64,000 bases of DNA, from positions 1 through 64,000 of the forward strand of contig JAVBOL010000001.1 in the NCBI GenBank assembly GCA_031550615.1. The letters run 5' to 3'. Below the pieces are notes generated by a model that worked only from the letters and a program-made list of their open reading frames with translations, was not told where the DNA came from and searched no databases. Every line of letters starts with the position of its first letter. Positions within the stretch are counted from its first letter, which is position 1. Positions 60,961 to 64,000 of the stretch are shown here, one piece after another. The stretch is from JAVBOW01 sp031550615. Lineage in GTDB: Bacteria; Bacteroidota; Bacteroidia; Bacteroidales; Rikenellaceae. A program made the position numbers and the translations under genes.

Positions 60961-62817
60961 CTAAACGATCTCCATCAGCGGAGCGTCGCCCTGCACGAAG
61001 TCGCCTTCGGCGGCGAATATGCGGCTTACCGTCCCGGTGAAGGGGGTCATTATGCTGTTTTCCATTTTCATGGCTTCGAGCACCATCACTTCCTGTCCGG
61101 CGGTCACGCGGTCGCCCTCTTTTACCACCGTTTTGAATACGCGTCCCGGCATAGGGGAGGTCACGGCATTGCCTTTGACCACGACCTTGCCGGCTGCCTC
61201 GGCGGCTTTCGATGCGGCTTCAGCCTTGGCGGCCAGGGCGTTGGCGTCGGCATTACAGGCGGCGCGCTTGGCGTTGCGCAGGAAGGGCTCGGCCACGGCG
61301 GGGAACAATTCGAGCAGCAGCACCTCTTTTTCGCCCTCGGCAAGGTGCAATCCGTTGCATCCCTCTATCTCGGGGTTAGGCTGCATCTTGTAGCCCGAGG
61401 TGTCGTAGGCGATCTCCTCGCGCGTGCCGGCTATCTTGAGGCGGAATTCGGGGTCTACGGGCACGGGCGTGTGGCCGTATTCGCCTTTCACGAGGTTGAT
61501 GAACTGGTTGGAAACGGTGGTGTAGAGCGGTTTGCCGTTCTTCAGGTCCAAGGCGCAGTTCACAGCCTGGGCGCCCACGATCTGGCTGGTGGGTGTCACC
61601 AGGGGAGGCAGTCCGGCATCCAGTCGCACGCGGGGGATCAGTTCCATGGCCTTTTCGAGGATCTCCTCGCTCTTGAGCTGCTTGAGCTGCGCCACCATGT
61701 TGGTGTACATGCCGCCCGGTATCTCGGCTTTCTGCACCAGCAGGTTGGGCGCGGGGAAGTTGAAGTGGCGCTCGATGGCCTGGCAAGCCTCGATGAGCGC
61801 CTTTTCGTCCTCTTTCCCGGCGGCTTTGACCGCTGCATCGAACAGCGCCTCGACCTCTGCGGGAAGGGTGTCTGTCAGGGGGTTGAACGGGGTGGGGAGC
61901 TGCTTGACGGCGTCGAATTCGGCAAGCTCGGCGCGGATGGGCAGCAACTCGGCGTTGATCTTCGCCACGGCCCCCATGTCTATGTCGAGCGCTACGCCCA
62001 TCTTTTTGCAGAAGACATATATAAGCTCTATTGCGGGTGCGGCGGGCCCCCCGGCGAAGTTCCAGATGTTGGTGTCCACGACGTCCGCTCCGGCGGCGAT
62101 GGCTGCGACCACCGAGGCGAGGCCGTAGCCTGGCGTACAGTGGGTGTGGAAGTCCACGGGCAGTCCGGTTTTGGCTTTGATCTGCTTGATAAGGCCGGTC
62201 ACGCGTGCTGGGGGGATCAGTCCGCTCATGTCCTTGATGGTTATCATGTCCGCACCCAGGGCGGCCATCTGTGCCGCCTTATCCACGAAATAGTGGTCGG
62301 TGAAGACCTCTTTGGAGAGTTTCTTGCCGCTCAGGGTGGCCTTGAGCCTTTCGGCGGCGGTGAAGTGGGGGTCTATGGTGTAGCAGACAGCGCAGTCGGC
62401 GATACCGCCATATTTCTTGACATATTTAATGGTCGATTTAACGTTGTCCACGTCGTTCAGGGCGTCGAAGATACGCATGATGCCCAGGCCCGATTCGATG
62501 GAGTTGCGGCAGAAACCCTCGATGATCTCGTCCGTGTAGGGCTGGTAGCCGAAAAGGTTGCGTCCGCGCGAGAGGGCGGTCAGTTTAGACACGTCGCCCA
62601 CGGCGGCCTTGATCTTTTCGAGGCGCGTCCAGGGGTTTTCGCCCAGGTAGCGCATGATAGAGTCGGGCACGGCGCCGCCCCAGACCTCCATGGCATAGAA
62701 ATTGGCGTCCTTGTAATAGGGGAGCACACGGTCGACCTGTTTTTGGTTCATGCGTGTGGCGAATGACGATTGTTGCCCGTCGCGCAGGGTGAGATCCCTA
62801 ATCTTAAGCGTTCTCAT
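60961..62817 (-). CDS. oadA: Biotin-dependent carboxyltransferase: oxaloacetate decarboxylase alpha / pyruvate carboxylase subunit B
   Basis: The 618-residue protein has a DRE-TIM carboxyltransferase domain starting LKIRDLTLRDGQQSSFATRM (about 4-23), with the metal-binding His pair in GLPVDFHTHCTPGYGLASV. A PYC/OADA domain (about 295-480) and a C-terminal biotinyl domain (about 545-618) with VLEAMKMEN carry the biotin-accepting Lys. An Ala-rich linker (about 525-545) joins them. It can either decarboxylate oxaloacetate with a sodium pump or work as PycB. The beta/gamma pump subunits and a biotin carboxylase are not next to it, so the role is open. Confidence 0.92.
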   Translation of the reverse strand: MRTLKIRDLTLRDGQQSSFATRMNQKQVDRVLPYYKDANFYAMEVWGGAVPDSIMRYLGENPWTRLEKIKAAVGDVSKLTALSRGRNLFGYQPYTDEIIEGFCRNSIESGLGIMRIFDALNDVDNVKSTIKYVKKYGGIADCAVCYTIDPHFTAAERLKATLSGKKLSKEVFTDHYFVDKAAQMAALGADMITIKDMSGLIPPARVTGLIKQIKAKTGLPVDFHTHCTPGYGLASVVAAIAAGADVVDTNIWNFAGGPAAPAIELIYVFCKKMGVALDIDMGAVAKINAELLPIRAELAEFDAVKQLPTPFNPLTDTLPAEVEALFDAAVKAAGKEDEKALIEACQAIERHFNFPAPNLLVQKAEIPGGMYTNMVAQLKQLKSEEILEKAMELIPRVRLDAGLPPLVTPTSQIVGAQAVNCALDLKNGKPLYTTVSNQFINLVKGEYGHTPVPVDPEFRLKIAGTREEIAYDTSGYKMQPNPEIEGCNGLHLAEGEKEVLLLELFPAVAEPFLRNAKRAACNADANALAAKAEAASKAAEAAGKVVVKGNAVTSPMPGRVFKTVVKEGDRVTAGQEVMVLEAMKMENSIMTPFTGTVSRIFAAEGDFVQGDAPLMEIV

Positions 62818-62860
62818 GATTTTTTATAATAGTTTTTGGAATATTCTGTTATTTGACTAA

Positions 62861-62868
62861 CAAATGTA
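62861..62868 (-). promoter_or_regulatory. -7 promoter box for oadA
   Basis: TACATTTG on the minus strand fits TAnnTTTG, 44 bases before the oadA ATG, in the 175-bp divergent region shared with the tryptophanase gene. Confidence 0.5.
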
Positions 62869-62944
62869 AATTTTATAATCGCGATAAACAACAATTTTAC
62901 CGAAATTATTTAGCCGCGAGGTATTGTAATTCATCATGAATGTA

Positions 62945-62952
62945 TATCTTTG
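62945..62952 (+). promoter_or_regulatory. -7 promoter box for the tryptophanase-family gene
   Basis: TATCTTTG fits TAnnTTTG, giving a predicted leader of about 35 bases. This leaves no room for a TnaC-type leader peptide, so E. coli-style attenuation is unlikely. Confidence 0.5.
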
Positions 62953-62992
62953 TGTCAATCCGCTTAAATTTTAACAAATAGTAGATACTTTT

Positions 62993-64000
62993 ATGGCAAA
63001 TGTAAAATTTTACAGCGGGGAGAACATTCCCCTCGAACTGCACAAGGTACGCGTTGTGCAGAAACTCCACCTGGTGCCCGTAGAGCGCCGCCACGAGGCG
63101 ATCCAGGAGGCCGGCTTCAACACTTTCCGCCTCAACACCAAGGACGTCTACCTGGACATGCTGACCGACAGCGGCACCAACGCCATGAGCGACAACCAGG
63201 TGGCGGCTATGTTCCAGGCCGACGATGCCTATGCGGGGTCGCAGAGCTTCTTCCGTCTGCAGAAGGCGGTAGAGGATGTGCTGGGCAAGAAATTCCTGCT
63301 TCCCGTGCACCAGGGACGCGCCGCGGAAAACGTTATAAGCAAGACCTTCATCAAGCCCGGCAACGTGATCCCGATGAACTACCACTTCACCACGGCGCTG
63401 GCGCACATCACCGAGAACGGCGGCAAAATCGAGGAACTGCTCTGCGAAGGGGCGCTCGAGCTCAAATCCGACCACCCCTTCAAGGGCAACATCGACATAG
63501 ATAAATTGGAGGATTGCATCAGGCGCAACGGGGCGGCGAACATCCCCTTTATCCGCATGGAGGCCTCCACGAACCTGATAGGCGGCCAGCCCTTCTCGAT
63601 AGCCAACATGATGGACGTACGGCGTGTGGCCGACAAACACGGCATAATGCTGGTGCTTGACGCCTCGCTGCTGGGCGAGAATGCCTATTTAGTGAAGCAG
63701 CGCGAGGACGCCTGGAAGGAGAATTCGATGGCCGACATCCTCAAGATGATGACCAACCTTGCCGACCTGGTCTACTTTTCGGCGCGCAAACTGTCGAGTT
63801 CGCGCGGGGGCGGCATCTGCACCAACCGCCGCGACCTTTACGCCAAAATGGAGGCGCTCATCCCTCTGTACGAGGGCTTTCTGACCTACGGCGGCATCTC
63901 GGTGCGCGAAATAGAGGCGATGGCCGTCGGCCTGTACGAAACCCTGGACGAGGGGATGATCTCGCAAAGCCCCTCGTTCATTAAATATGTTGTCGAAGAG
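62993..64000 (+). CDS. tnaA: Tryptophanase-family PLP lyase (partial, 3' end outside window)
   Basis: The 336 visible residues belong to the beta-eliminating lyase family (tryptophanase / tyrosine phenol-lyase). DVYLDMLTDSGTNAMSDNQ (about 51-69), PVHQGRAAENVIS (about 104), GGQPFSIANM and VLDASLLGENAYLVKQRE match it. The PLP lysine is expected in SARKLSSSRGGG, where E. coli TnaA has SAKKD. Tryptophanase would release indole, pyruvate and ammonia. Tyrosine phenol-lyase is the alternative; the C-terminal specificity region lies outside the window. Confidence 0.85.
   Translation, partial: MANVKFYSGENIPLELHKVRVVQKLHLVPVERRHEAIQEAGFNTFRLNTKDVYLDMLTDSGTNAMSDNQVAAMFQADDAYAGSQSFFRLQKAVEDVLGKKFLLPVHQGRAAENVISKTFIKPGNVIPMNYHFTTALAHITENGGKIEELLCEGALELKSDHPFKGNIDIDKLEDCIRRNGAANIPFIRMEASTNLIGGQPFSIANMMDVRRVADKHGIMLVLDASLLGENAYLVKQREDAWKENSMADILKMMTNLADLVYFSARKLSSSRGGGICTNRRDLYAKMEALIPLYEGFLTYGGISVREIEAMAVGLYETLDEGMISQSPSFIKYVVEE

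Overview
The window looks like a chromosomal segment of a Bacteroidota bacterium, order Bacteroidales, most like Rikenellaceae/Alistipes. The evidence is tandem SusC/SusD pairs, FecR/ECF sigma control, FimB/Mfa2- and DUF3575/DUF3868-type fimbrial genes, a one-chain glycyl-tRNA synthetase, TAnnTTTG promoter boxes, few Shine-Dalgarno sites and fairly GC-rich genes. The genus is inference. Nothing suggests a phage or integrative element. A tRNA-Arg(TCT) lies at 14662-14735.

Region 1 (1-6900, minus strand) is a sigma/anti-sigma controlled surface-structure operon. It runs from an ECF sigma factor through a 100-residue stand-alone relative of the FecR N-terminus, a full FecR anti-sigma factor, an STN-DUF3575 outer-membrane protein and a DUF3868 protein to a FimB/Mfa2-like lipoprotein cut by the window edge. 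Both anti-sigma genes carry the same 39-nt promoter-like element. Upstream of the sigma gene are two tandem units, each with a promoter box, a 5' hairpin, a long rod and a U-rich 3' end. Their stems pair with different sequences, so they look like two copies of one structured small RNA.

Region 2 (6898-33219) is mostly housekeeping: def, ruvX, glyQS, coaD, lpxD, ruvC, a TonB receptor, a lytic transglycosylase, a putative porin, pssA, a mannose-1-phosphate guanylyltransferase, murF, tkt, an OmpR-type regulator, a DUF349 protein, pyrG, yidC and a secreted GH38 alpha-mannosidase. Small inverted-repeat elements recur between these genes, and a strong terminator-like hairpin ends just before the yidC start.

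Region 3 (33459-60904, plus strand) is a large carbohydrate locus. It starts with a 505-residue helical protein of unknown function, then ribokinase, a (AC)22 microsatellite, a sugar permease, two exported ADP-ribosylglycohydrolase-fold proteins, a Ser-type sulfatase, two SusC/SusD pairs, a DUF1735-type lipoprotein, a beta-helix glycosidase-like lipoprotein, a BACON/GLUG surface lipoprotein, a second Ser-type sulfatase and a DUF4838 protein. The set resembles a ribose/ADP-ribose (rus-like) scavenging module joined to a polysaccharide-utilization locus for a sulfated glycan. The substrate cannot be read from the sequence.

Region 4 (60961-64000) holds a biotin-dependent carboxylase/decarboxylase subunit (OadA/PycB type) divergent from a tryptophanase-family gene that runs off the window.
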